From CAZCEC01 sp964497615 (GTDB lineage Bacteria > Chloroflexota > Anaerolineae > Anaerolineales > UBA6663), in contig CAZCEC010000088.1 of the NCBI GenBank assembly GCA_964497615.1, forward strand, positions 1 through 25,415: DNA of 25,415 nucleotides, written 5' to 3'. Made by a program: the position numbers and the translations under genes. The notes below the pieces were generated by a model. That model made no database searches. It was not told the DNA's origin and worked only from the letters and a program-made list of their open reading frames with translations. Of this stretch, positions 14,169-21,829 are shown in pieces (position 1 is the stretch's first letter; each line of letters starts with the position of its first letter).

Positions 14169-15407
14169 ATGTCGCTGAAGCTGCTGCGCCAGGCGCTGAG
14201 CGGCAAGCCGGGGCGGCCCCGGCTGACGACACCGCGCGCGCTGAAGGACCGCTACGACGTGGTCATCATCGGCGGAGGGGCGCACGGGCTGGCGTGCGCC
14301 TACTACCTGGCGCGTGAGCACGGCCTCACCGATGTGGCGGTGCTGGAGAAGCGCTACCTCGGCTATGGGGGCAGCGGGCGCAACACCACCATCATCCGCA
14401 GCAACTACCTGACGCGCGAGGGCGTGCGCTTCTACGACGAGGGCGTCAAGCTCTACGAGCAGATGTCCGAAGAGCTGGACTTCAACGTGATGTTCAGCCA
14501 GCGCGGGCACATGACCCTGGCGCACAGCGACAGCGCGGTGCGGACCATGCGGCTGCGGGCCGAGGTGAACCAGGTGGAGGGCGTGGACTCGCGGCTGATC
14601 TGGCCGGACGAGATCAAGCGGCTGTGCCCGGAACTGGACGTGAGTGACCGGCCGCGCTTCCCGATCCTGGCGGCGCTGTGGCACCCGCCGGGGGGCATCA
14701 TCCGGCACGACGCGGTGGTGTGGGGCTATGCCCAGCAGGCCGACCGGCGCGGCGTGCACCTCCACCAGAACACCGAGGTGACGAGCATCCGCGTGGAGGC
14801 CGGGCAGGTGACGGGGGTCGAGACCAATCGCGGCTTTATCCAGACCGGCACAGTGCTGAACGCGACGGCGGGCTGGTGCAGCGTCATCGCCGCGATGGCG
14901 GGGGTGCGGCTGCCGGTGACGAGCGTGCCCTTGCAGGCCAACGTCACCGAGCCGCTCAAGCCGTTCCTGAACGTTGTGATCGTCTCGGGCAGCCTGCACG
15001 TGTACGTGAGCCAGAGCGACCGGGGCGAGTTGGTGATGGGGTCGAGCGTGGACCCGTTCAACTCGTACTCGATGGCGGGGACGTTCAGCTACATTGAAGA
15101 CATCGCCGCGCACATGCTGGAGTTGATGCCGGGGCTGGGGCCGGTGCGGGTGCTGCGCCAGTGGGCGGGCGTGTGCGACATGAGCCCGGACTTCAGCCCG
15201 ATGATGGGCGAGACGCCGGTGAAGGGCTTCCTGATCGACGTGGGCTGGGGGACGGGCGGGTTCAAGGCCTCGCCCATCGCGGGCAAGATGATGGCCGAGC
15301 TGATCGCCACCGGCCGCACCCCGGCGTTGATTGAGCCATTCCGCGTGGCGCGCTTCCGCGAGCATGACCTCGTCGGGGAGAAGGGCGCCACCGCCGTAGG
15401 GCATTGA
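14169..15407 (+). CDS. soxB: Sarcosine oxidase beta subunit (SoxB) homologue
   Basis: A 412-residue FAD protein of the heterotetrameric sarcosine oxidase type, which oxidises the N-methyl group of sarcosine. The dinucleotide-binding motif VVIIGGGAHGLACAYYLA starts at residue 31, followed by GGSGRNTTIIRSNYLT, a SoxB hallmark. The segment IIRHDAVVWGY places a histidine at 180, at about the position where SoxB proteins carry the covalent FMN; this assignment is from memory. The C-terminal GWGTGGFKASPIAGKMMAEL is typical. ATG 14169 is one base after the previous stop. In most organisms soxD follows soxB directly; here a 500-base cassette with a foreign-looking gene separates them (15408-15945). 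Confidence 0.92.
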   Translation: MSLKLLRQALSGKPGRPRLTTPRALKDRYDVVIIGGGAHGLACAYYLAREHGLTDVAVLEKRYLGYGGSGRNTTIIRSNYLTREGVRFYDEGVKLYEQMSEELDFNVMFSQRGHMTLAHSDSAVRTMRLRAEVNQVEGVDSRLIWPDEIKRLCPELDVSDRPRFPILAALWHPPGGIIRHDAVVWGYAQQADRRGVHLHQNTEVTSIRVEAGQVTGVETNRGFIQTGTVLNATAGWCSVIAAMAGVRLPVTSVPLQANVTEPLKPFLNVVIVSGSLHVYVSQSDRGELVMGSSVDPFNSYSMAGTFSYIEDIAAHMLELMPGLGPVRVLRQWAGVCDMSPDFSPMMGETPVKGFLIDVGWGTGGFKASPIAGKMMAELIATGRTPALIEPFRVARFREHDLVGEKGATAVGH

Positions 15408-15460
15408 AGTGTCACGTGTCACGGGCCAAGTGTCAGGCGCCAAGTGTCAAGTGCCAGGTG
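15408..15460. repeat. TGTCA-type repeat cluster, left flank of inserted cassette
   Basis: Immediately after the SoxB stop, the pentamer TGTCA recurs about five times with spacers of a few bases (for example AGTGTCACGTGTCACGG). The 12-mer TGTCACGTGTCA at 15410-15421 has its exact reverse complement at 15914-15925 on the other side of the four-helix-bundle gene. Confidence 0.8.
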
Positions 15461-15493
15461 AGGGAGCGTGCAGTTCGATGAGGGAGGAGGGGC

Positions 15494-15868
15494 GTGGCGC
15501 TAATCAAGCGATTCGAGGACATACTGGCGTGGCAGGAGGCGCGCAAATTGACTCAGGACGTGTATCGGATCAGCGGGCAAGAGACGTTTAGACGCGACTA
15601 TGGGTTGCGAGACCAGATGCGGCGCGCGGCGGTGTCGGCGATGGCGAACATCGCCGAGGGCTTTGACTGCGATTCTAAGACTGAGTTTGCGCGTTTCTTG
15701 GGCATCGCGCGCCGATCCGCAGTGGAGGTTCAGTCGTTGCTCTATGTCGCGCATGATGCTGGCTACATTGATCAGACCGCCTTTCAATCGCACTATGCCC
15801 AGGCTGCGAAGACCAAAGCCCTCATTGGCGGACTGAAACACTCCCTGACCAAACGCCGCGCGCCATGA
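15494..15868 (+). CDS. Four-helix-bundle protein (23S rRNA intervening-sequence/S23 family)
   Basis: A 124-residue all-helical protein starting MALIKRFEDILAWQEARKLT (GTG start), then RRDYGLRDQMRRAAVSAMANIAEGFD, KTEFARFLGIARRSAVEVQSLLYVA and a terminal helix. These are the standard marks of the four-helix-bundle family first noted in intervening sequences of 23S rRNA; its molecular role is not settled. A strong ribosome binding site, GGAGGAGG, precedes GTG 15494. Base composition is visibly lower in GC than the neighbours, and the gene lies between opposing TGTCA/TGACA repeat clusters. That points to a small acquired cassette dropped between soxB and soxD. Confidence 0.9.
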   Translation: MALIKRFEDILAWQEARKLTQDVYRISGQETFRRDYGLRDQMRRAAVSAMANIAEGFDCDSKTEFARFLGIARRSAVEVQSLLYVAHDAGYIDQTAFQSHYAQAAKTKALIGGLKHSLTKRRAP

Positions 15869-15911
15869 GCTTAAGGCTCTGCGTTTCTAGGCCCTGACCA
15901 CGTTGCCCTTA

Positions 15912-15940
15912 CTTGACACGTGACACATGACACCTGACAT
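15912..15940. repeat. TGACA-type repeat cluster, right flank of inserted cassette
   Basis: Four TGACA pentamers (for example TTGACACGTGACACATGACA) lie just before the SoxD start. They are the reverse complement of the TGTCA units at 15408-15460, so the cassette is bounded by inverted repeats. TGACACGTGACA at 15914-15925 is the exact complement of 15410-15421. Confidence 0.8.
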
Positions 15941-15955
15941 GCCTGAGGCTACGTA

Positions 15956-16306
15956 ATGCTGTTGCTTACTTGTCCTAACTGCGGTCCGCGCAACGTGAGC
16001 GAATTCCGGCATGGCGGCGAGGTGAACCCGCGGCCCAAGGAGCCGGGCGCGGTGAGCGACGAGGCGTGGGCGGACTATCTGTATATGCGACAGAATGCGC
16101 TGGGGGTACAGACGGAGTGGTGGTATCACCGGGCCGGGTGCGGGCGGTGGTTCCTGGCGGAGCGGCATACGCTGACCAACGAAGTGATGCGCACCTATCT
16201 CTGGCGGCGGGCCGACCTCTCTCCCTCACCCCCGGCCCCTCCCCCGCAAGGGGAGGGGAGTCGGGTGCAGGGCGGAGAAGGTAAGCAAGGATTACATGGC
16301 GGCTGA
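15956..16306 (+). CDS. soxD: Sarcosine oxidase delta subunit (SoxD) homologue with repeat-derived tail
   Basis: A 116-residue small zinc-binding subunit of heterotetrameric sarcosine oxidase. Zinc-site residues are C6 and C9 in LTCPNCGPRN and H58 plus C62 in WWYHRAGCGRWF. The core DEAWADYLYMRQN and EVMRTYLWRRADL matches the family. The usual protein ends about here. Residues from about 88 (LSPSPPAPPPQGEG) come from a common intergenic palindromic repeat, so the C-terminus is extended by repeat DNA. The stop overlaps the SoxA start by 11 bases, keeping the genes coupled. Confidence 0.9.
   Translation: MLLLTCPNCGPRNVSEFRHGGEVNPRPKEPGAVSDEAWADYLYMRQNALGVQTEWWYHRAGCGRWFLAERHTLTNEVMRTYLWRRADLSPSPPAPPPQGEGSRVQGGEGKQGLHGG
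16217..16260. repeat. CCCCTCCCC...GGGGAGGGG palindromic repeat inside soxD
   Basis: The stretch contains CTCTCCCTCACCCCCGGCC followed by CCCCTCCCC-cgcaa-GGGGAGGGG, a perfect 9-base stem. I recognise it as a type of dispersed element common in bacterial intergenic regions. Here it is translated as the tail of SoxD. Confidence 0.7.
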
Positions 16307-19169
16307 AATCGATAACAGGTTAAGGCCGCGGCTTGGCGAGGTGCTGGACCGCTCGCGGATGGTGACGTTCGAGTGGGATGGGCGGCCGTATACGGCGTAC
16401 GCGGGCGACACGGTTGCGTCGGCGCTGGCGCGGGCGGGGGTGAAGATGCTGGGCCGGAGCTTCAAATATCACCGGCCGCGGGGCCTGCTGTGCTGCGCGG
16501 GGCACTGCCCGAACTGCCTGGTGGAAGTGGACGGCGAGCCGAACGTGCGCGCCTGCCGGACGCCCGTGGTGGCGGGAATGGTGGTGAAGCACGAGAACGC
16601 CTGGCCGGCGCTGGGGTTCGACCTGCTCTCGTTCAGCCGCTTCGCCGACCGCTTGCTGCCGGTCGGGTTCTATTACAAGGCCTTCATCCGGCCCAAGTTC
16701 CTGTGGCCGGTGTTCGAGGCGGTGCTGCGGCGGGCGGCGGGGCTGGGGAAGATCGACGCCCGCCCGCAACTTGCTGCGCCTGACGCGGGCGGCGCCAAGG
16801 AGTATCCGCATGCCGACGTGGCCGTGGTGGGCGGCGGGCCGGCGGGCATGCGGGCGGCGCTGAGCGCGGCGGAGCAGGGGGCCACGGTGCTGCTGCTGGA
16901 TGAGAACGAGGCGCTGGGCGGGCATTGGCGCTATACGGGCGAGGGCGCGGCGCGGCTGGACGAACTGCGCGCGGCAGTCGAGACGCACGCCAACATCGAG
17001 GTGCGGACCGAGGCCACGGTGCTGGGCTGGTTCCAGGTCAACTGGCTGCCGGCGGTGCAGGGGAACGTCCTGTTGAAGATTCGGGCCAGGGCGGTGGTGG
17101 CGGCGATGGGGGCGATTGAGCAGCCGCTGGTGTTTGAGGACAACGATCTGCCGGGGGTGATGCTGGGCAGCGCGGTGCAGCGGTTATTGCGGCTGTACGG
17201 CGTCGCGCCGGGCAGGCGGGCGGTGGTGGTGACGGCCAACGACGACGGCTGGGCGGTGGCGGCGGACCTGAAAGCGGCGGGGATCGAGGTGGCGGCGCTG
17301 GTGGATGAACGCGCGGAGCGGCCCGCGCCGGAGGACTTGGGCCAGGCGCAGGTGTTGTGGGGCCACACCATTACGCGGGCGCGAGGCGGCGGGCAGGTGC
17401 GAGGGGCGGTGTGTGCGCCGGTAGGCGGCGGTGCGGAACGCAATTTCGACTGCGACCTGATTGCGCTGAGCGTGGGCTGGGCGCCGGTGCTGGACCTCGT
17501 GCACCAGGCGCGGGGCAAGGTGGCCTATGACACGGCCCGGGGCGAACACCAGGCGGTGGAATTGCCGCCGGGGCTGTTCGTGGCTGGGCGGGCGGCGGGC
17601 GCGCATGGGGCCGAGGTCGAGTTGGACGGCGGGCGACTGGCGGGGATGCGGGCGGCGAGGTTCGCGGGGCACGGGGCAGCGCCGGACGAGGATGCGACGG
17701 CGAGCGATTCGCCGCGGCGGTCGTCGAGTTGGGCGAGCGCGGCGGGGCACGGCCGGCACAAGCGCATCGTGTGCCTCTGCGAGGACGTGACCACCACGGA
17801 TATTGAAACGGCGGTGGCCGAGGGCTACGACAGCCTGGAACTGCTCAAACGCTACAGCACGGTAACGATGGGGCCGTGCCAGGGCAAGATGTGCGCCGTG
17901 AATGCCATCCACCAGTGCGCGCGGGCCACGGGTCAGTCCGTGGCGGCGACGGGCCAGACCACCTCGCGCCAGCCGTATGCACCGGTATCGCTGAGGGCGC
18001 TGGCGGGCCAGCACCTGGAGCCGGTGCAGGTGACGCCGGTGCATGACTGGCACCGTGCGCAAGGGGCCACGTGGATGCTGGCTGGCCTGTGGAAGCGCCC
18101 GCTGCACTATGGCGACCCGCGGGCGGAAGTGCGGGCGGTGCGCGAGGCGGTGGGCCTCATCGACGTGAGTACGCTGGGCAAGTTGCGCTTCACCGGGCCG
18201 GGGGCGGGCGCATTGCTGGACCGCATCTACGCGACGGCGATGGCGGGGCTGAAGCCGGGGCGGGCGCGCTACGGGGTGATGTGCAACGACGAAGGCGTGG
18301 TGCTGGATGACGGCGTGGCGGCGCGGCTGGGGGACGATGAATGGTACGTGACGACCACCACCAGCGGCGCGAGCGCGATGTTCGAGAGCATCCAGTGGTG
18401 GATGCAGAGCGGGTGGGGCGAGGGCGTACACCTGACGGACGTGAGCGAGGCTTACGCCGCGTTCAACCTGGCGGGGCCGCGGTCGCGGGCGGTGCTGCAA
18501 GCGCTCACAACGGCGGACATTTCCAACGCGGCCTTTCCATATATGGCGGTGCGCGAGATGGAAGTGGCGGGCGTGGCGTGCCGCGTCTTAAGAATCGGCT
18601 TCACCGGCGAGTTGTCGTATGAGATTCACGTGCCGGCGGCCTACGGGATGCACGTGTGGGAGGCGCTGATGGGGGCGGGCGCGGCTCACGGCATCCAGCC
18701 GTTCGGGGTCGAGGCCCAGCGGGTGCTGCGGCTGGAGAAGGGGCACCTCATCATCAGCCAGGACACGGACGCGTTGAGCGACCCGCTGGCGGCGGGGCTG
18801 GGCTGGGCGGTGAAGTTGAGCAAGCCGGACTTCCTGGGCAAGCGCTCGCTGGAACGGCTGAGGGCGGAGGGACCGAAGCAGAAGCTGGTCGGGTTCCGTA
18901 TGGCCGGGGGCGGGGCCGTGCCGGAGGAGGGCTTGCAGATTGTGCGGCGCGACCGGGACGGCAAGCTGGACATCATCGGCATGGTGACGTCGTGCCGCTA
19001 TAGCCCCACCGTGGACGCCATCATCGGCCTGTGCTGGCTGCCGGCGGACCTGGCCGGCAGGGACGGCGCGCCATTCACGATTCGGTTGTTGAACGGCGCC
19101 GGGTTCGCGGAGGCGCGGGTGCATGTGGGGGCATTCTATGATGCACGGGGTGAGAGGCTAAGATCGTAG
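16296..19169 (+). CDS. soxA: Sarcosine oxidase alpha subunit (SoxA) homologue with two predicted [2Fe-2S] sites
   Basis: A 957-residue multidomain subunit. Residues 20-95 form a ferredoxin-like domain with C66, C71, C74 and C87 (LCCAGHCPNC then RACRTP). A pyridine-nucleotide/FAD domain follows (VAVVGGGPAGMRAAL near 176, second Rossmann region near 305-340). A BFD-like segment has C493 and C495 in VCLCEDV and C528 and C533 in GPCQGKMC. A C-terminal GcvT/aminomethyltransferase-like domain (about 575-950, with CNDEGVVLDDG and FNLAGPRSR) binds tetrahydrofolate and takes up the methylene group. As I recall, well-studied oxidases lack both cysteine sets, so electrons may leave via iron-sulfur clusters to another acceptor rather than to O2. 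The gene overlaps soxD by 11 bases. Confidence 0.93.
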   Translation: MAAEIDNRLRPRLGEVLDRSRMVTFEWDGRPYTAYAGDTVASALARAGVKMLGRSFKYHRPRGLLCCAGHCPNCLVEVDGEPNVRACRTPVVAGMVVKHENAWPALGFDLLSFSRFADRLLPVGFYYKAFIRPKFLWPVFEAVLRRAAGLGKIDARPQLAAPDAGGAKEYPHADVAVVGGGPAGMRAALSAAEQGATVLLLDENEALGGHWRYTGEGAARLDELRAAVETHANIEVRTEATVLGWFQVNWLPAVQGNVLLKIRARAVVAAMGAIEQPLVFEDNDLPGVMLGSAVQRLLRLYGVAPGRRAVVVTANDDGWAVAADLKAAGIEVAALVDERAERPAPEDLGQAQVLWGHTITRARGGGQVRGAVCAPVGGGAERNFDCDLIALSVGWAPVLDLVHQARGKVAYDTARGEHQAVELPPGLFVAGRAAGAHGAEVELDGGRLAGMRAARFAGHGAAPDEDATASDSPRRSSSWASAAGHGRHKRIVCLCEDVTTTDIETAVAEGYDSLELLKRYSTVTMGPCQGKMCAVNAIHQCARATGQSVAATGQTTSRQPYAPVSLRALAGQHLEPVQVTPVHDWHRAQGATWMLAGLWKRPLHYGDPRAEVRAVREAVGLIDVSTLGKLRFTGPGAGALLDRIYATAMAGLKPGRARYGVMCNDEGVVLDDGVAARLGDDEWYVTTTTSGASAMFESIQWWMQSGWGEGVHLTDVSEAYAAFNLAGPRSRAVLQALTTADISNAAFPYMAVREMEVAGVACRVLRIGFTGELSYEIHVPAAYGMHVWEALMGAGAAHGIQPFGVEAQRVLRLEKGHLIISQDTDALSDPLAAGLGWAVKLSKPDFLGKRSLERLRAEGPKQKLVGFRMAGGGAVPEEGLQIVRRDRDGKLDIIGMVTSCRYSPTVDAIIGLCWLPADLAGRDGAPFTIRLLNGAGFAEARVHVGAFYDARGERLRS

Positions 19170-19188
19170 GCCGGCGCGCTGGGGGCCA

Positions 19189-19244
19189 GCGAATGCAATT
19201 CGCGCCTGAAGGCCTGCGGCCCCCGTGTCCCTCTACAGGGACGC
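19189..19244. repeat. 56-base double-hairpin intergenic element, copy 2
   Basis: The same architecture as 5322-5377: GCGAAT-gca-ATTCGC (19189-19203), then GTGTCCCT-ctac-AGGGACGC (19225-19244). Loops differ from copy 1, while stems are kept, with a G-U pair replacing one G-C. It lies in the 106-base gap between soxA and soxG. Confidence 0.8.
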
Positions 19245-19275
19245 GGGATGCGAATCACCAGGAGTCTTTGAGAGC

Positions 19276-20112
19276 ATGACACGGGCGGCACCAATGAAGT
19301 CTTCGGCGATAGATACCTGGGCACGGGCGCATGGCGCGCGGCTGGGGGAAGCGGCGGGTTGGCAGGTCATTGAACAATTCGGGGAGGTCGAGGCTGAGGT
19401 CGCGGCGGCGCGGGAGCGGGTGGCGCTGGCAGATGCGTCGGCGATGGGGAAGGTGCAGGTGGAGGGGGAAGGGGCGGCGGAGGTGGTGTGGGCGGCGCTG
19501 GGGGTGGCAGATTCCTCGCGCCAAGATGGGGCGCTCGGAATGACAGGTTCGGGGGGGGCGGTGGCGGGGCAGGGGTGGCGCGGAGAGGCGGGCGAGGCCT
19601 ATTGCATCCGGCCGGACTTGTTCCTGGTGCTGACTCCGCCGGGGGGCGAGGGCGAGGTGGTGGCGCGGCTGGAGGCGGCGCGCGGGACAGATTCCTCGCG
19701 CCAAGATCGGGCGCTCGGAATGACCAATTTGCGCGAGGCGCAGTCGCTCGGAGTGACATCGACGGGTGGGACTGTGGGGCTGGTGACCGTGACCGACATG
19801 ACGCACGGATGGGCGGCGTTGAGCGTGATGGGGCCGCGCAGCCGCGACGTGCTGGGGCGATTGTGCGCGCTCGACTTGGCGGACGAGGCGTTTCCGAATC
19901 AATCGGTGTGGGCGACGAGCGTGGCGAAGACGCGGCAAGTGATCGTGCGGCGCGACGTGGGCGGGGTGCCGGCTTACACCCTGGTGGGGGCGCGGTCTCT
20001 GGCGGGCTACTTGTGGGAGGCGCTGATCGAGACGGCGCGAGCGTGGGGCGGGGCGCCCATCGGCGCGCGTGCGGTGGAGGCCCTGGCAACGGGGACGGAA
20101 GCGCGTGACTGA
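19276..20112 (+). CDS. soxG: Sarcosine oxidase gamma subunit (SoxG)-like protein carrying in-frame repeat insertions
   Basis: A 278-residue GcvT-like small subunit, longer than the roughly 200 residues usual for SoxG. Recognisable parts are VALADASAMGKVQVEG near 50-65, YCIRPDLFLVLTPPG near 112-126, VTDMTHGWAALSVMGPRSRDVL near 172-193, and YTLVGARSLAGYLWEALI. Two 37-base copies of the dispersed GAGGAATCT/TCATTCCGA repeat lie inside it (19509-19545 and 19689-19725) with a partial third at 19740-19757. They are translated as SSRQDGALGMT and SSRQDRALGMT, and the frame is kept. AGGAG about 12 bases upstream supports ATG 19276 (19294 is an alternative; the frame is open from GTG 19225 inside the hairpin element). 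The position after soxA and before the nitrilase gene fits SoxG. Confidence 0.82.
   Translation: MTRAAPMKSSAIDTWARAHGARLGEAAGWQVIEQFGEVEAEVAAARERVALADASAMGKVQVEGEGAAEVVWAALGVADSSRQDGALGMTGSGGAVAGQGWRGEAGEAYCIRPDLFLVLTPPGGEGEVVARLEAARGTDSSRQDRALGMTNLREAQSLGVTSTGGTVGLVTVTDMTHGWAALSVMGPRSRDVLGRLCALDLADEAFPNQSVWATSVAKTRQVIVRRDVGGVPAYTLVGARSLAGYLWEALIETARAWGGAPIGARAVEALATGTEARD
19509..19545. repeat. TCATTCCGA/GAGGAATCT-family repeat, copy inside soxG
   Basis: AGATTCCTCGCGCCAAGATG...GCTCGGAATGACA in minus orientation relative to the usual TGTCATTCCGA form. It differs from the copy at 19689-19725 at only about two positions and is related to the intergenic element at about 1829-1870. Confidence 0.85.
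19689..19725. repeat. TCATTCCGA/GAGGAATCT-family repeat, second copy inside soxG
   Basis: Nearly identical to 19509-19545 (AGATTCCTCGCGCCAAGATC...GCTCGGAATGACC). A shorter related stretch, CAGTCGCTCGGAGTGACA, follows at 19740-19757. Confidence 0.85.
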
Positions 20113-21829
20113 TGCCCGCCGCCGCGTGCGCGTGGCGGCGGTGCAGTTCAACTCCCGGCTGGGCGACGTTGGCTTCAACGTGGCCGGGCTGCTGGACCTG
20201 TGCGAGCAGGGCGCGGCGGCGGGCTGCCAACTGCTGGTGCTGCCCGAGATGGCAACGACCGGCTATTGCCTCGGCAGCCGCGAGGCGCTGGCGCCGTTGG
20301 TGGAAACCGTGCCGGGCCCGACGACCGAACGCTTCGCCGAACTGGCGGCGCGGCACGGCTGCTACGTGGTGGTGGGCCTGCCGGAGGTCGAGCCGGTGAC
20401 GGGGTTGTTCTACAACACGGCGGCGCTGGTGGGGCCGGCTGGGGTGGCGGGCGTGATGCGCAAGGTGCATCCCGATGTGTGGGACACTTACCGGCTGAGC
20501 GCCGGCAACTTGGGCTTCCCGGTGTGGGATACGCCCGCGGGCCGCATTGGCATTCAGATTTGCATGGACGCCTGCTACCCTGAGTCGAGCCGGCTGGCGG
20601 CGCTGCAAGGGGTGGACTTCCTGTGCCTGCCCACGGCGTGGTTTGGGGAGGCGGCGCCGGCCGGCGACTGGTTCACCCGCGCCTACGAGAACGGCGCGTA
20701 TCTGCTGGCGGCGGACCGGTGGGGAACGGAATCCGGGATCGTGTTCAGCGGCGGCAGCGCCGTCATCGGGCCGGAGGGCGAAGTGCTGGCCTGTCTGCCC
20801 ACGGGCGACGGGCTGGCGATGGCAGAGGTGGAAGTGCCGGTGAAGGGTGCGGATGACCGGCTGGCCCAGCGGCGGCCCGAGCACTATCAGGAGTTGGTGC
20901 AGAGCCGGCTGGCATGGAGCTATCGGTTTGCGCGGCGGCCGGGGACGCCGGGCCACCAGCCGGAGGGCGCGGCCTTGCGCGCGGCGGCGGTGCAGAGCGG
21001 CGCTGTGGCGGAGAGCGTGGAGGCCGCGCGGCGGCAGGCCGAGCAGCAAGTGCGGCAGGCGGCGGCGCGGGGGGCGCGGCTGGTGGTGCTGCCCGAATTG
21101 TCGTTCGAGGCGCGGCCGGAGAGCGCAGGCGTGCGAGCCGAGCCGATCCCCGGACCGAGCACAGAGTGGGCAAGCGCCCTATGCGCGGAACTGGATCTGC
21201 AATTGGTGTTTGGGCTGGCAGAAAGGGCGGAGAGCCGCAATTTCAATGCGGCGGTGCTGGCCGGGCCGCGCGGCGTGGCGGCGGTGTACCGCAAGCTGCA
21301 CTTGAGCGAACATGACCAAAGCTGGGCCACGCCGGGCGCGGGGGGCTGGGTGGCGGCTGAGACGCCGCTGGGCTGCCTGGGCCTGATGATCGGGCAGGAG
21401 GCGCTGCTGCCCGAGCCGGCGCGCTGCCTGGCGCTGCGCGACGCGGACGTGATCTGCGCGCCTTCGGCGGTGGGCGGGCCGCGCCAGGTGCGCCTCGCGC
21501 CGCCCCTGGGCCAGATCGAAGCGCCCGACTGGCACCTGTGGCGGGTGCGGGCCAGCGAGAACAACACCTATGTGATCTTCGCCAACCGGACCGACCTCGG
21601 GTGCATGGGTGCCAGCGGCATCTTTGGCCCGGACGCCTATCGCCGGCCCCGGCGCGAGGCGCTGCTGAACGGCAGTGAGGCCGGGCTGGTGACGCTGGAC
21701 ATTGACACCCGCGACTACCTGGACGCCCACACCCCCAATCCTGCCCGCACCAAGGACCGGCTGCGAATGCGCAACGCGGCGCTGTGCACGCCGCTGGTGC
21801 TGCCGCCAGAAGTGGAAGTGACCTCATGA
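20105..21829 (+). CDS. Tandem two-domain nitrilase-superfamily (carbon-nitrogen hydrolase) protein
   Basis: A 574-residue protein with two consecutive carbon-nitrogen hydrolase domains. Domain 1 (about 8-270) has the complete Glu-Lys-Cys triad: E48 in VLPEMATTGY, K120 in VMRKVHPD and C153 in IQICMDACYPES. Domain 2 (about 290-560) keeps E331 in VLPELSFE and K397 in VYRKLHLSEHD, but the cysteine position is glycine (G430 in LMIGQEALLPEP), so it is probably not catalytic. Domain 1 would hydrolyse an amide, carbamoyl or nitrile C-N bond in the cytoplasm. GTG 20105 overlaps the soxG stop by 8 bases and precedes the conserved VRVAAVQFNS. The stop overlaps the next ATG (ATGA). The operon position suggests it prepares or finishes a methylated amide substrate; the identity is unknown. 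Confidence 0.88.
   Translation: MTDARRRVRVAAVQFNSRLGDVGFNVAGLLDLCEQGAAAGCQLLVLPEMATTGYCLGSREALAPLVETVPGPTTERFAELAARHGCYVVVGLPEVEPVTGLFYNTAALVGPAGVAGVMRKVHPDVWDTYRLSAGNLGFPVWDTPAGRIGIQICMDACYPESSRLAALQGVDFLCLPTAWFGEAAPAGDWFTRAYENGAYLLAADRWGTESGIVFSGGSAVIGPEGEVLACLPTGDGLAMAEVEVPVKGADDRLAQRRPEHYQELVQSRLAWSYRFARRPGTPGHQPEGAALRAAAVQSGAVAESVEAARRQAEQQVRQAAARGARLVVLPELSFEARPESAGVRAEPIPGPSTEWASALCAELDLQLVFGLAERAESRNFNAAVLAGPRGVAAVYRKLHLSEHDQSWATPGAGGWVAAETPLGCLGLMIGQEALLPEPARCLALRDADVICAPSAVGGPRQVRLAPPLGQIEAPDWHLWRVRASENNTYVIFANRTDLGCMGASGIFGPDAYRRPRREALLNGSEAGLVTLDIDTRDYLDAHTPNPARTKDRLRMRNAALCTPLVLPPEVEVTS

Noticed and set aside
17184..18500. 438-codon minus-strand frame opposite soxA
   Set aside because: Same antisense composition and no family signature; soxA explains the region.
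19367..21049. 560-codon minus-strand open frame opposite soxG and the nitrilase gene
   Set aside because: Low-complexity Pro/Arg/Ala translation with no recognisable motif; a shadow of two real plus-strand genes.
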